Origin: Methanocella paludicola SANAE | Lineage (GTDB): Archaea > Halobacteriota > Methanocellia > Methanocellales > Methanocellaceae | NCBI RefSeq assembly: GCF_000011005.1 | Contig: NC_013665.1 | Span: forward strand, 2,767,501 to 2,831,500 | Direction: 5' to 3' | Length of the DNA: 64,000 nt | Shown here: piece by piece, positions 9,239 through 17,470 of the stretch | Numbering within the stretch: the stretch's first letter is position 1 | How the letters are laid out: each line of letters begins with the position of its first letter | Notes under the pieces: generated by a model | Told to the model about the DNA's origin: nothing | Databases searched by the model: none | The model's input: only the letters and a program-made list of their open reading frames with translations | Program-made: the position numbers and the translations under genes

Positions 9239-10246
9239 TCACCTATGCTTAATGACCGGCGCCAAATTATTTAAAGCTTGTTTTTCGGCCGAATTTACCC
9301 TGGCCGGGGCGTTTTCAGGCCCCTTGAAGGCGCTGGCGCACAGCAACGCCAGGAAGGGCAGGGCGATGAACCAGTACTGGAGGTACTGCTTCAATACTAA
9401 TGCCGAGATGAAGCAGAGCCCCACGGCAAGGCAATAAGTCTCAAAGGGCCCGCGGTGCCTCGAAAAGCCGAGCAGGGCCAGGGGCAGCAGCGAGGTCAGC
9501 ATGCAGGCGGAGAGCGCGATCCCGGCGACGGCCATGAGCAGATCGGGCGGGCGGTATCCCTCGTCCGTGAGGAATCCAATGGCCTCGAATCCTCCGCCGG
9601 CGGCGACCGCCGGCGCGCAGTAGCCGTATAGCGCGAGCGCCAGCGCCATCGCGGCGATGAGCGGCAACGCCGCCGCGACGAGGGCGAATGCATGCCTCGC
9701 CTCTCCCCTGCGGTACCTGACGGCGAGGGCCACCGGCAGCAGCACGAGCATCAGGGGCTTGTAGCACGCGGCCAGCCCGATGAGAAGGCCGGACAGAGCG
9801 TACTTATGGCCCCATTCAGTGCAAAACATCGCGTAGGCCGATATCAGGGCAAGCAAGACGGACAGCGCGTCCCCGATGTTAAGGTGGCCCTGCGCCATGG
9901 CCATGCTCAGGGCGAACAGCAGCCCGGCCATAAAGCCCGAGGCGCTCCCGTACGATCTCCGGCCGATCTCCATGACCAGCAGTGCGCCAGCAAGGCATAG
10001 CACGCTCACGATGAATATACGATAGCCGGATAATACGCCGGTGTGGAATAGAAGTACGGGGGACGATGCCCCCTCGCCCAGAATGGCGTATATCGCCGGC
10101 ACTGCCGAGGATGCAAGGCCGTAATATGAGGCGATGTCGAACGGCCTCCACGCCCCGCTGATCAGGATGTCCTCCAGGAACGCGAACGCCAGGAACAGGG
10201 CCCCGTAGGTCCCGGCAGCCAGGGCGTATACCGTCGCCTTGCTCAT
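9239..10246 (-). CDS. GT-C-like membrane protein, divergent middle copy of the triplet
   Basis: A 335-aa polytopic membrane protein from ATG 10246, which overlaps the upstream stop codon as ATGA; a longer in-frame start would run into the upstream gene. The C-terminal KQYLQYWFIALPFLALLCA matches the flanking paralogs. The N-terminal loop has lost their DxxDPKPPLI block and instead reads around GEGASSPVLLFHTGVLSGY, so the presumed catalytic acidic loop is altered or missing. It could be an inactive partner or could use another donor. The hydrophobic profile is intact and no frameshift is visible, so it is not an obvious pseudogene. Confidence 0.78.
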   Translation of the reverse strand: MSKATVYALAAGTYGALFLAFAFLEDILISGAWRPFDIASYYGLASSAVPAIYAILGEGASSPVLLFHTGVLSGYRIFIVSVLCLAGALLVMEIGRRSYGSASGFMAGLLFALSMAMAQGHLNIGDALSVLLALISAYAMFCTEWGHKYALSGLLIGLAACYKPLMLVLLPVALAVRYRRGEARHAFALVAAALPLIAAMALALALYGYCAPAVAAGGGFEAIGFLTDEGYRPPDLLMAVAGIALSACMLTSLLPLALLGFSRHRGPFETYCLAVGLCFISALVLKQYLQYWFIALPFLALLCASAFKGPENAPARVNSAEKQALNNLAPVIKHR

Positions 10247-11253
10247 TCTGGCCTGTCCTCCCTTTTCCGGTAAAGCCTGACGCATAGAAGGATGACGAAG
10301 GGGAGGGCTAGCGCCCAGTAGTGAAGGTATTGCCTCACGGCAAGCGTGGCCAGGAAGGCCGTGGCGGACAGCACGAAGAGCTCGTCGTACGGCGACAGGG
10401 GCCGGTCGAGAAGGACGCCGGCCGCGGCCGCCGCCAGCAGCACGATGAACAAGCCGGCCGAGAGCCCCAGGTTCGCAAGGCCCACCAGCGGGTCTTCCGC
10501 TTTGTAAGCAGGGATGTCCCCCAGGTAGCTGCTGCTTAAATACTCGTCGGCCACGCCGAAGCTCCAGTAGAGCGAGGACGCCCCGGCATCGGGGCCGTAG
10601 GCCAGGAATATGGCACCGTATATGATGAGCAGCGGCATCACGACTCCCGCCAGCAGCTCAGGGGCCCTTCGGAGCTCTTTTTGCCTGAGCATGTAGAACA
10701 GCAGCAGCGGCACCAGCAGGAGGGCGTACTGCTTGAAGCCGATGGCGATGCCGGCGAAGATGCCCGATAACAGCTCGTTCTTCATGAAAAGCAGGGCATA
10801 GACGGATAATAGTATGAACAGAAGGGCGAAAGGCTCGGTCAGGATGAAAAAGCCCTCGGCCAGCGCCAGGTTCGGGAGCAGGAGCAGCCCCGCCACGAGC
10901 CCCGGGAGCCTCCCGTAGAGCTTCCAGCCGATGCGCATGACCACGATGGCGCTCAGGAAGTTGCACAGCCCCACGAGCAACAGGCCTCCGTAAAGCTGCT
11001 GGCCCAGCGCCGCGGGCAGCGTGAGCATGAAGAAGATGAGGGGGGGCTTAGGGTCCCTGAAGTCCACGTAGGGGACGCCGCCGCCCAGGATCACTTCCGC
11101 CATCCTGTAGAAGAGCTTCGTGTCCCCGATCAGCCAGATATTCTGGAGGAACCAGGCCGCGCAGGCGGCCAGCCCGAAAGCGACAACGCCGTAGGCGAAG
11201 GCGGACATGAGAAAGAACGCCCTGTCGGACAGGCGAAGACCTTTATGCTCCAT
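10243..11253 (-). CDS. GT39/ArnT-like membrane glycosyltransferase (first gene of a triplet)
   Basis: A 336-aa polytopic membrane protein closely related to the product of 8189-9235. It has VPYVDFRDPKPPLIFF in the first external loop, the EGFFILTEPFALLFILLS helix shared with that paralog, and RQYLHYWALALPFVILLC near the C-terminus. It is predicted to be a polyprenyl-phosphate-sugar dependent glycosyltransferase acting on the outer face of the membrane. It heads a minus-strand operon with two paralogs and is translationally coupled to the second by an ATGA overlap. The NERD gene diverges from it across a gap of about 70 nt that must hold both promoters. Confidence 0.82.
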   Translation of the reverse strand: MEHKGLRLSDRAFFLMSAFAYGVVAFGLAACAAWFLQNIWLIGDTKLFYRMAEVILGGGVPYVDFRDPKPPLIFFMLTLPAALGQQLYGGLLLVGLCNFLSAIVVMRIGWKLYGRLPGLVAGLLLLPNLALAEGFFILTEPFALLFILLSVYALLFMKNELLSGIFAGIAIGFKQYALLLVPLLLFYMLRQKELRRAPELLAGVVMPLLIIYGAIFLAYGPDAGASSLYWSFGVADEYLSSSYLGDIPAYKAEDPLVGLANLGLSAGLFIVLLAAAAAGVLLDRPLSPYDELFVLSATAFLATLAVRQYLHYWALALPFVILLCVRLYRKREDRPE

Positions 11254-11323
11254 GGGACTCGCCCAAAGGTAGGCCGGGGAATATGATAATGTTTATGCAC
11301 TAAAAGCAATCTTTCCTATTAAT

Positions 11324-12280
11324 ATGGCAACTTTGATCGGTAGCAGCGGGGCCGGCGACGACCTCATCCGCAAGTTGCACGAAATGGGCGTATCGCGGAG
11401 CTGCACCACCATCAAAGAAGTGATGGAACGACGTGATGCCATAGACCAGGTCATAGCGCTGGAGAGGGAAAGGCAGGAGCGCCTCCTCGAGAAGGAGAGG
11501 AGGACGCTCAGGAGCGGCATGAGGAAGCATGCGCTGCTCGACTCGCTGCTGTTCTTCAACAAAAACAAGAAGAGCCGCGAGTACCTGAAGAGGATAGACC
11601 ACCTTGATAAGAACAAGGACGCGATCATCGAGAACAACCTGCTTTACCTTTACCGCGAAAAGGACGTGCTAGACCGGGTGACGAGGGAGTACCGGAGCGA
11701 GCTGAAGGGCTATTACGGTGAGCTACTCGTCATGGACACGCTGGAGCGGCTCGGCGACGAGTACTACGTGCTGAGCGACGTGCGCATTACCCGCGAGTTC
11801 GGCCATAAGTTCGATGGAAAAATGCTGAAATCCGCCAGAGTTGACCATGTGGTTGTGAGCCGTAAGGGCGTCTACTGCATAGAAACAAAGAACTGGAATC
11901 TGCGGTGGAAGAGCGAAGACCGGCCCACCCCCGGCGAGCAGGCCCGGAGGGCCTCTTATTTGCTCTACAGGTACCTGAAATACACGTGCGACATCCCGCG
12001 AATACGGGTGATGAGCATCGTGCTGTACACGAACACTACCGTGAAGGGCAAGGAGGACTTCGTCCGGTTCCTGCGGTACGAGGACTTTCCCGCGTACCTC
12101 GAGGCCCGGCAGGAGATCCTGTCGGACGAGGAGGTATCGAGGGTTCTCGAGTGCCTGGGGAGCAGGGATATCAAGTTCGACGATAAGCTTCCCGAGTCTG
12201 AGAAAGAGGTTAGTAAAGAAGGGGAGGCAACTGTCGAGCTGAGCCTGCTCGAGGAAGTCTCTGGCGGAGAGACGGTGTGA
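11324..12280 (+). CDS. NERD domain protein (nuclease-related)
   Basis: A 318-aa protein. Residues 20-130 are strongly charged and predicted helical or coiled coil (ALERERQERLLEKERR). The NERD domain follows at about 130-230: YYGELLVMDTLERLGDEYYV, then HKFDGKMLKSARVDHVVVS, then KGVYCIETKNWN. The Asp in RVDHVVV and the E-T-K of CIETKNW match the PD-(D/E)xK-like core of this family, which is thought to act on nucleic acid; its biological role is usually unknown. It has its own terminator directly after the stop and convergent RNase H-like gene downstream. Confidence 0.85.
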   Translation: MATLIGSSGAGDDLIRKLHEMGVSRSCTTIKEVMERRDAIDQVIALERERQERLLEKERRTLRSGMRKHALLDSLLFFNKNKKSREYLKRIDHLDKNKDAIIENNLLYLYREKDVLDRVTREYRSELKGYYGELLVMDTLERLGDEYYVLSDVRITREFGHKFDGKMLKSARVDHVVVSRKGVYCIETKNWNLRWKSEDRPTPGEQARRASYLLYRYLKYTCDIPRIRVMSIVLYTNTTVKGKEDFVRFLRYEDFPAYLEARQEILSDEEVSRVLECLGSRDIKFDDKLPESEKEVSKEGEATVELSLLEEVSGGETV

Positions 12281-12306
12281 CGGCGCCTCCGGCGCCGCCC
12301 TTTTTT
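12281..12306 (+). terminator. Intrinsic terminator after the NERD gene
   Basis: A perfect 6-bp stem GGCGCC / GGCGCC with TCC loop at 12282-12296 is followed by T6 at 12301-12306. It starts one base after the stop codon. Confidence 0.8.
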
Positions 12307-12964
12307 ATTTCGTTTCCGGGCTTACCCCGTTTAGATGGCCCTTGTGCATCTCGATGGCCTCGTCGAGCGTTATTTCGCCCCTGGCGACCCTGCGGGCGAG
12401 GTATTTGGGTATGGTGGCCCGGCCCTCGGATTGAGAGCGGCTGGACTCCTGGATGACCCGGATTTCGCCCTTGGAGGGCTCTATTTCCCTTTTACCGACG
12501 GGCTCGCCTTTAATGCGGGCGATGTTGATGGCGGCGATGATATCCCGCACCTGGCTCGTGTGGATGTTCTTCCCGACGTAGGGCGTGGTGCCGGTCTCGT
12601 CCACCAGTTCTACCTTGAAGCCGCCCTCCAGGAGCGTGTTGATGATCTGGGCGGTCATGAGCCTGGCCCCGCTGCCGATGCGGATCGTGGAGATGTTCGC
12701 GTGGTACTCGTGGGCCACCTTCCGGAGCGTGGGCTCCACCTCGGTGACGCCGACCTGGTAGACCGCGATGACCATGTCCCCCGAGAGGACCGCGATGCCC
12801 GGCCTGCGCCCCGGGTCGATGCCGATGACCAGGGGCTCGGAATGGCCGTTGCCCCTGATGATGTTGATGGCACGGTCTATGGTACCCTGGGGGTCGTCGA
12901 AAATGAGCAGGTGCCCGCCGGCCCAGTCGATGGACTGCGCCTCGCCGGCGGTGGTGATGACCAC
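12305..12964 (-). CDS. RNase H-fold (RuvC/YqgF-like) conserved archaeal protein, N-terminus uncertain
   Basis: The GTG at 12964 gives 219 aa. The core VIGIDPGRRPGIAVLSGDMV fits the first strand of an RNase H-like fold with a catalytic-type Asp. A second motif TTPYVGKNIHTSQVRDIIAAI and a third basic segment follow. The C-terminal ARRVARGEITLDEAIEMHKG is helical. The frame stays open and looks coding for another 45 codons upstream, to a TGA at 13102-13100, encoding GIIALITSDFAVYEAAISLL and beyond. That stretch contains no ATG, GTG, TTG or CTG. Either the true start is non-canonical or lost to a base error, or the GTG is right. Function unknown; a Holliday-junction or tRNA/DNA nuclease role is only suggested by the fold. 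Confidence 0.72.
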   Translation of the reverse strand: MVITTAGEAQSIDWAGGHLLIFDDPQGTIDRAINIIRGNGHSEPLVIGIDPGRRPGIAVLSGDMVIAVYQVGVTEVEPTLRKVAHEYHANISTIRIGSGARLMTAQIINTLLEGGFKVELVDETGTTPYVGKNIHTSQVRDIIAAINIARIKGEPVGKREIEPSKGEIRVIQESSRSQSEGRATIPKYLARRVARGEITLDEAIEMHKGHLNGVSPETK

Positions 12965-13230
12965 TTTAACGTTATGGGGGATCGGGTCCGTAAGCCTGAG
13001 GGTGATAAAAGGCGCCTGCCGTTCCTTGAGGAGCGATATGGCGGCCTCGTAGACGGCGAAGTCGGACGTGATGAGCGCGATGATGCCTCGTTCTTTCCTT
13101 CAGGACCCTCCGGATACTGTAGAAATGAGATTATCCATGTTATTTATAATTGCGCATGGCACGTAAATGTTATGGGTGGCAGGGGCAAAATAAGGCCGCC
13201 GTAGATTATTTTCGGGGCCTCCAACAACCA

Positions 13231-13264
13231 TATAAATGAGTAAGTTGCATTGTAGCAGGACGAA
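13231..13264 (+). promoter_or_regulatory. radB promoter (TATA box, near-leaderless)
   Basis: TATAAA at 13231-13236 places transcription start near 13260, only a few bases before the ATG at 13265. There is no SD, so the transcript is probably leaderless or nearly so. Confidence 0.5.
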
Positions 13265-13948
13265 ATGGCGATGAGCGAGACACTAATAAATCGGCTTCCC
13301 ACGGGCTCGAAAGTGCTGGACGGCCTGCTGGGCGGGGGCTTCGAGGCCGGCACGATCTCCCAGTTATTCGGCGAGCCCGCGAGCGGGAAGACCAACATTT
13401 GCCTGCAATTAGCCGTCAATACCCTGAGGGCCGGCAAGCGGGTCGTGTACATCGATACCGAGGGCTTTTCCGTCGAGCGGTTCCAGCAGATCGCCGGCGA
13501 GGACGCCCAGAAGCTGGCCCAAAAACTCATCCACTTCAAGCCGACGAGCTTCGAGGAGCAGTACGTGGCCGTCAAGGAGACCGAGAAGATCGTCGGGCAG
13601 AATGTGGGCCTCATCATCCTTGATTCGGCAACGGCCTTCTACCGGGTGGAGCTGGAGAGCCGGGACAGCATGCTCTTAAAGCGAGAGCTGGCTAACCAGG
13701 CGACCATACTCCTGGGCCTGGCCCGGAAGTACGACATCGCCGTGGTCATCACTAATCAAATTTATATGGACGTCGACAAGGAGGAACTGCGCGCAGTGGG
13801 GGGCAACATGCTGGAGCACATCAGCAAGGTCATCGTCCAGCTGTCCCGCACCGGGATCGGCACCCGGCAGGCCGTGCTGCGGAAGCACCGGTCCATGGCC
13901 GAGGGGCAGAGCGCCGAGTTCAGGATCACGGCGAACGGCGTGGAATAA
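13265..13948 (+). CDS. radB: DNA repair and recombination protein RadB
   Basis: A 227-aa RecA/Rad51-superfamily protein lacking the N-terminal HhH domain of RadA, as expected for RadB, the euryarchaeal recombination mediator that modulates RadA filaments. It starts with LPTGSKVLDGLLGGGFEAG. Walker A is GEPASGKT at residues 36-43, and a Walker B-like strand is VGLIILDSATAFYR. The C-terminus has AVGGNMLEHISKVIVQLSRTG, typical of the family. The length matches known RadB proteins. A second ATG two codons downstream is an alternative start. The convergent gene at 13950 ends 1 nt away. Confidence 0.95.
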   Translation: MAMSETLINRLPTGSKVLDGLLGGGFEAGTISQLFGEPASGKTNICLQLAVNTLRAGKRVVYIDTEGFSVERFQQIAGEDAQKLAQKLIHFKPTSFEEQYVAVKETEKIVGQNVGLIILDSATAFYRVELESRDSMLLKRELANQATILLGLARKYDIAVVITNQIYMDVDKEELRAVGGNMLEHISKVIVQLSRTGIGTRQAVLRKHRSMAEGQSAEFRITANGVE

Positions 13949-13949
13949 G

Positions 13950-14678
13950 TCACATCGTTTTAAAATATTTCCAGCCCGTCTTGGCGAGCCTCATGCGCTC
14001 CCCGGGCCTTTCCTCGATCCACCTTATAATGCTTTTAAAGGGGTTTTTAGGGTCGTGGGTCTCCTTGGGGTCCACGTAGCCTTCATACCCCAGGTCCTTC
14101 ACGTAGGCGGCGAACCGATTTTCCAGCTTGTCCTGCAGGAGGCCTTTGATCTCGGTCACCTTCACCTCGTACCCGGCCTTCCGCAGCGCCTCCTTCGAGC
14201 CGACGTTCACGTAGCCCGTGCATATCTCGACAAGGGTATCGCCCGGGCGGGCATCGAACCGCTTAAGGAGTTCCAGCGTGACCGTGGCGGCATAGCCCAG
14301 GTACTCGTGGCGCCCGAACCGCTCGCCCTGGAAGTAGTCCACGGGCACCAGGCCGGTCTCTACCCGGCGCCCGTCGCTGGCGCCGATCATGACGCCGCCC
14401 AGGGGGAAGCCCCACCCGGCGTCGTCCACGCTGATGGTATGCCGCTTTACGGAGGGTTTGCGCCCCTCGAGCATATCAGTAAGCGCCTTCAGGTCTACGG
14501 TCACGAGCTTCAGCCGCCCGCCCTTATCCTTATATACGCGGGCGTTCCACTTCTCCGGGGCCCGGGCGCCATCGCCCCGGACGCTCAGCACTACGTAGGG
14601 GTTGCTATCCCTGGCGCCCGGCAGGCCAAGCCCCCGGATACGCTCCAGGCAGGCCTCGTCTATCAATCGCACGTCCAT
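13950..14678 (-). CDS. Conserved archaeal protein, possible RNase H-like fold, function unknown
   Basis: A 242-aa soluble protein. The central stretch HTISVDDAGWGFPLGGVMIGA and ETGLVPVDYFQ suggests an alternating strand pattern with paired acidic residues, reminiscent of RNase H folds. VEICTGYVNVGSKEALRKAG and VTEIKGLLQDKLENRFAAYV follow. It ends with a basic helix (ERMRLAKTGWKYFKTM). I cannot name the family. The TATA-like AATTATAATATAC sits about 20 nt before ATG 14678, suggesting a leaderless transcript. It is convergent with radB with a 1-nt gap. Confidence 0.7.
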   Translation of the reverse strand: MDVRLIDEACLERIRGLGLPGARDSNPYVVLSVRGDGARAPEKWNARVYKDKGGRLKLVTVDLKALTDMLEGRKPSVKRHTISVDDAGWGFPLGGVMIGASDGRRVETGLVPVDYFQGERFGRHEYLGYAATVTLELLKRFDARPGDTLVEICTGYVNVGSKEALRKAGYEVKVTEIKGLLQDKLENRFAAYVKDLGYEGYVDPKETHDPKNPFKSIIRWIEERPGERMRLAKTGWKYFKTM

Positions 14679-14767
14679 GGCCGTGACCGTATATTATAAT
14701 TGATTTTTTGTAAAAATATTTGCCCCAAATATTTTATGCTAGTTACCATAATATAATTATTAATTTA

Positions 14768-14875
14768 GCCTCGGGCGGGGTAATCTAAGGAGGTAACTAT
14801 CGGAGGCCTGCGACAGGGTTACGTGTATTTGGCGGACCAGGGGATTATCGGGCCGTCACTTCCATACCGCCAACT
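14768..14875 (+). other. GC-rich structured island in the nrdD upstream region (possible small RNA or leader)
   Basis: The 346-nt gap 14679-15024 is AT-rich except for about 108 GC-rich bases. The island can form GCCTC/GAGGC (14768-14772 with 14803-14807) or, alternatively, GTAAC/GTTAC (14793-14797 with 14818-14822), plus a 7-bp TTGGCGG/CCGCCAA stem (14829-14835 with 14867-14873). A TATA-like ATAATTATTAAT lies just upstream. No ORF is convincing. No known RNA family is recognised, and the strand is a guess. Confidence 0.3.
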
Positions 14876-14989
14876 ACAAAACGAGATATGACGATAATTA
14901 TAAATGTCCACACATACACTACGAACGAGAAGCCTTATAATCTATCAAGCATTAACAAGTAGTCATCAGGTGGAAAAAACGATCATCGG

Positions 14990-15008
14990 GTCACATATCC
15001 CATGTGAC
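14990..15008 (+). promoter_or_regulatory. Hairpin/dyad directly upstream of nrdD
   Basis: A perfect 7-bp inverted repeat GTCACAT-ATCCC-ATGTGAC ends 16 nt before the nrdD start. TATA boxes at 14893-14905 and 14934-14942 would place it in the 5' leader or at the start site. It does not match the bacterial NrdR box. It could be an operator or an RNA hairpin affecting translation, since no strong SD precedes the ATG. Confidence 0.45.
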
Positions 15009-15024
15009 AAAAAGGGATGGTTGA

Positions 15025-17400
15025 ATGGCTTATTATACAAGATCCGACAGCACGAGTGCTCCACCTGCGCCCTACGGGGGCAAGGCGCGAGAGGGGAGCA
15101 TATACATCATCAAGTCCGACAGCAGGATAGAGCTGTACGACCCCAACAAGGTGGTCGTTAGCCTCATACGTTCCGGCGTCCCATACAAGGCGGCCGCCGA
15201 TATAGCGGACGAGCTCCAGTATAAGATATACGACGGCATGTCCACCCGAACATTGCGTACGATTTTGATCAACCTGGTCGACCAGAAGAACCCGGAGGCC
15301 GCGCTCAAGTACAAGCAGGCCCACGAGATGTTCGTGCGTACCTCCAAGGGCACGCTCGAGCGGTTCGACCCGAAATTCATCGAGGACTCCCTCATCAAGG
15401 AAGCGGACCTGTCAAGGGAAGTGGCGGGCCACGTCTCCAAGGAGGTCGAGGGCAAGCTTCGAAAGCTCAAGGTGAATTACCTCACCGCGCCTCTTATCCG
15501 TGAGATCGTCACCGTGCAGCTGCTCGAGGAGGGCCTGGAGGACGCGCGCTCCCAGTATACGAGGCTGGGCATGCCCGTCTACGACGTGACCCAGCTGATC
15601 GAGCACGGGAGCAGGGAGAACGCGAACCTGCACCACAACCCGGAGACGATCCACAAGTTCGCGGGCGACCAGATCCTGAGAGAGTACTTACTGGTCAAGA
15701 TCCTTCCGCGCCACATCACGGACGCCCACCTGAGGGGCGACATCCACTTACACGACGCGGACTACTTCGCGATACGCCCTAATTGTTTGCAGCACGACCT
15801 GTCCTGGTTCTTCCAGAACGGCCTGCGCGTCGACGGCACGGGCAACCACACCTCCGTGGCGGCGCCTCCAAAGCACGCCATGGTCGCGGCGCTCCACGCC
15901 GCCAAGATCCTGGCCTCTTCGCAGACCAACATGGCCGGCGGGCAGTCGCTGGATAATTTCAACGTGTTCATGGCCCCGTTCTTCACGGGGATGAGCTACG
16001 ACGAGGTCAAGCAGGTCGCTCAGGCGTTCGTCTACGAGATGAACATGCAGTACGTGGCCAGGGGCGGCCAGGTGGTCTTCTCGAACGTCAACATCGAATT
16101 GACCGTGCCTCCCTTCCTGAGGGACGAGCCGGCCATCGGCCCGAAGGGCAAGGTCGTCGGCACGTACGGCGACTTCGAGGACGAGCTCCAGGTCTTCACC
16201 GAGGCGCTCCTCGACGTGTTCCTGGACGGCGACGCCCGGGGCAAGCCGCACCTGTTCCCCAACACCATCGTGAAGGTCAGGGACTCGGCGTTCAAGGACC
16301 CGAAGCAGCAGGAGATGCTGCTCAAGGTGCACTACCTCTTCTCCAAGTACGGCACCCCGTACATCCTCAACATGCTGCCGAAGTGGCAGCACGGGGCGGT
16401 CAACAGCATGGGCTGCCGCACCCGCCTCAGCGGGGACTGGGCCGACAGGCAGGGCTACACGAACCCTCGCTATAGCACCATGAGGACGGGCAATATCCAC
16501 TATAACACCCTCAACCTGCCCAGGATCGCCATCGAGGCGAACGGCGACGACAACAAGGTCTTCGAGATACTCGACCAGAGGCTCGACCTCATCAGAGAGT
16601 CGCTCGAGATCAAGCACGAGCTCATCGAGAGGCGACTCTACGATAACAAGCTACTGCCGTTCCTCACCCAGAAGGGCCAGAGCGGCGAGGACTACTACCA
16701 GTTCAAGGACCTGACGCACACGGTCGGCTTCGTGGGCTTAAATGAGTTCACGAAGATCCACATCGGCAAGGGCCTTCACGAGTCAAGGGACGCCTACGAC
16801 TTCGGCATGGACCTGATAAAGTACATGCGCGACTGGGCCGAGTTCAGGACCGAGATGACGGACTGGCGCTGGACGCTCACGCAGTCCCCGGCCGAGTCCA
16901 CTTCCGGAAGGTTCGCGAAGCTCGACCTCCGCGAGTTCGGCGACCGCGCCATCGTCAAGGGCGACAAAGAGAAGGGCAACGTCTACTATACGAACAGCTC
17001 CCACCTCGAGGTGGACGCGGACGTGCCGATGTTCGAGAGGGCGAGGCTCGAGGGCGAGTTCCACCCTGTCTGCAACGGCGGCCACATCACGCACCTCTTC
17101 CTGGGCGAGGGCACGCCGAACCCCGAAGGCCTCATGAGCCTGACGGAGAAGCTGTGCCGGAACACCAGCATGGGCCTGTTCGACTTTACGCGTGACCTGA
17201 CGACCTGTAAGGCGTGCGCCACCGTGTCCGGCGGTTTACAAAAATCCTGCCCGAACTGCGGCGCCACGGGCGCTGCGCTCGAGTACTACTCGAGGATCAC
17301 CGGCTACTGCCAGCGCATCGGGAGCGGCGAGTCGACCACGGGCGGCTGGAACGACGCCAAGGTCGCCGAGCTCCGCGACAGGCGCAGGTACTGCATATAG
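15025..17400 (+). CDS. nrdD: Anaerobic (class III) ribonucleoside-triphosphate reductase
   Basis: A 791-aa oxygen-sensitive glycyl radical enzyme reducing NTPs to dNTPs. An ATP-cone spans about 25-103, and a second cone-like unit about 103-188 (GTLERFDPKFIEDSLIKEAD to ARSQYTRLGMPVYDV), suggesting two allosteric nucleotide sites. The catalytic barrel follows, with ANLHHNPETIHKFAGDQ and HLHDADYFAIRPNCLQHDL. A C-terminal zinc site has Cys 728, 731, 742 and 745. The probable glycyl radical is Gly 760 in SRITGY, about 30 residues from the end as in other archaeal-type NrdD. The activase nrdG follows at 17471, after a terminator. Confidence 0.96.
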   Translation: MAYYTRSDSTSAPPAPYGGKAREGSIYIIKSDSRIELYDPNKVVVSLIRSGVPYKAAADIADELQYKIYDGMSTRTLRTILINLVDQKNPEAALKYKQAHEMFVRTSKGTLERFDPKFIEDSLIKEADLSREVAGHVSKEVEGKLRKLKVNYLTAPLIREIVTVQLLEEGLEDARSQYTRLGMPVYDVTQLIEHGSRENANLHHNPETIHKFAGDQILREYLLVKILPRHITDAHLRGDIHLHDADYFAIRPNCLQHDLSWFFQNGLRVDGTGNHTSVAAPPKHAMVAALHAAKILASSQTNMAGGQSLDNFNVFMAPFFTGMSYDEVKQVAQAFVYEMNMQYVARGGQVVFSNVNIELTVPPFLRDEPAIGPKGKVVGTYGDFEDELQVFTEALLDVFLDGDARGKPHLFPNTIVKVRDSAFKDPKQQEMLLKVHYLFSKYGTPYILNMLPKWQHGAVNSMGCRTRLSGDWADRQGYTNPRYSTMRTGNIHYNTLNLPRIAIEANGDDNKVFEILDQRLDLIRESLEIKHELIERRLYDNKLLPFLTQKGQSGEDYYQFKDLTHTVGFVGLNEFTKIHIGKGLHESRDAYDFGMDLIKYMRDWAEFRTEMTDWRWTLTQSPAESTSGRFAKLDLREFGDRAIVKGDKEKGNVYYTNSSHLEVDADVPMFERARLEGEFHPVCNGGHITHLFLGEGTPNPEGLMSLTEKLCRNTSMGLFDFTRDLTTCKACATVSGGLQKSCPNCGATGAALEYYSRITGYCQRIGSGESTTGGWNDAKVAELRDRRRYCI

Positions 17401-17401
17401 A

Positions 17402-17429
17402 GGGGCCCCGATGGCCCCGGCTATTTTTT
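17402..17429 (+). terminator. Intrinsic terminator after nrdD
   Basis: A 6-bp stem GGGGCC/GGCCCC with loop CCGAT (17402-17418) is followed by T6 at 17424-17429. It separates nrdD from nrdG, so the two may be transcribed independently. Confidence 0.75.
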
Positions 17430-17470
17430 AAAGTAATGTTTATCGTATTATAGCTCCAAGTTATTCACTC

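Noticed and set aside
12335-13204. 289-codon plus-strand ORF opposite the RNase H-like gene
   Set aside because: It is a shadow: composition is Gly/Asp/Val-rich without fold signatures, while the opposite strand has a clear GIDPG core.
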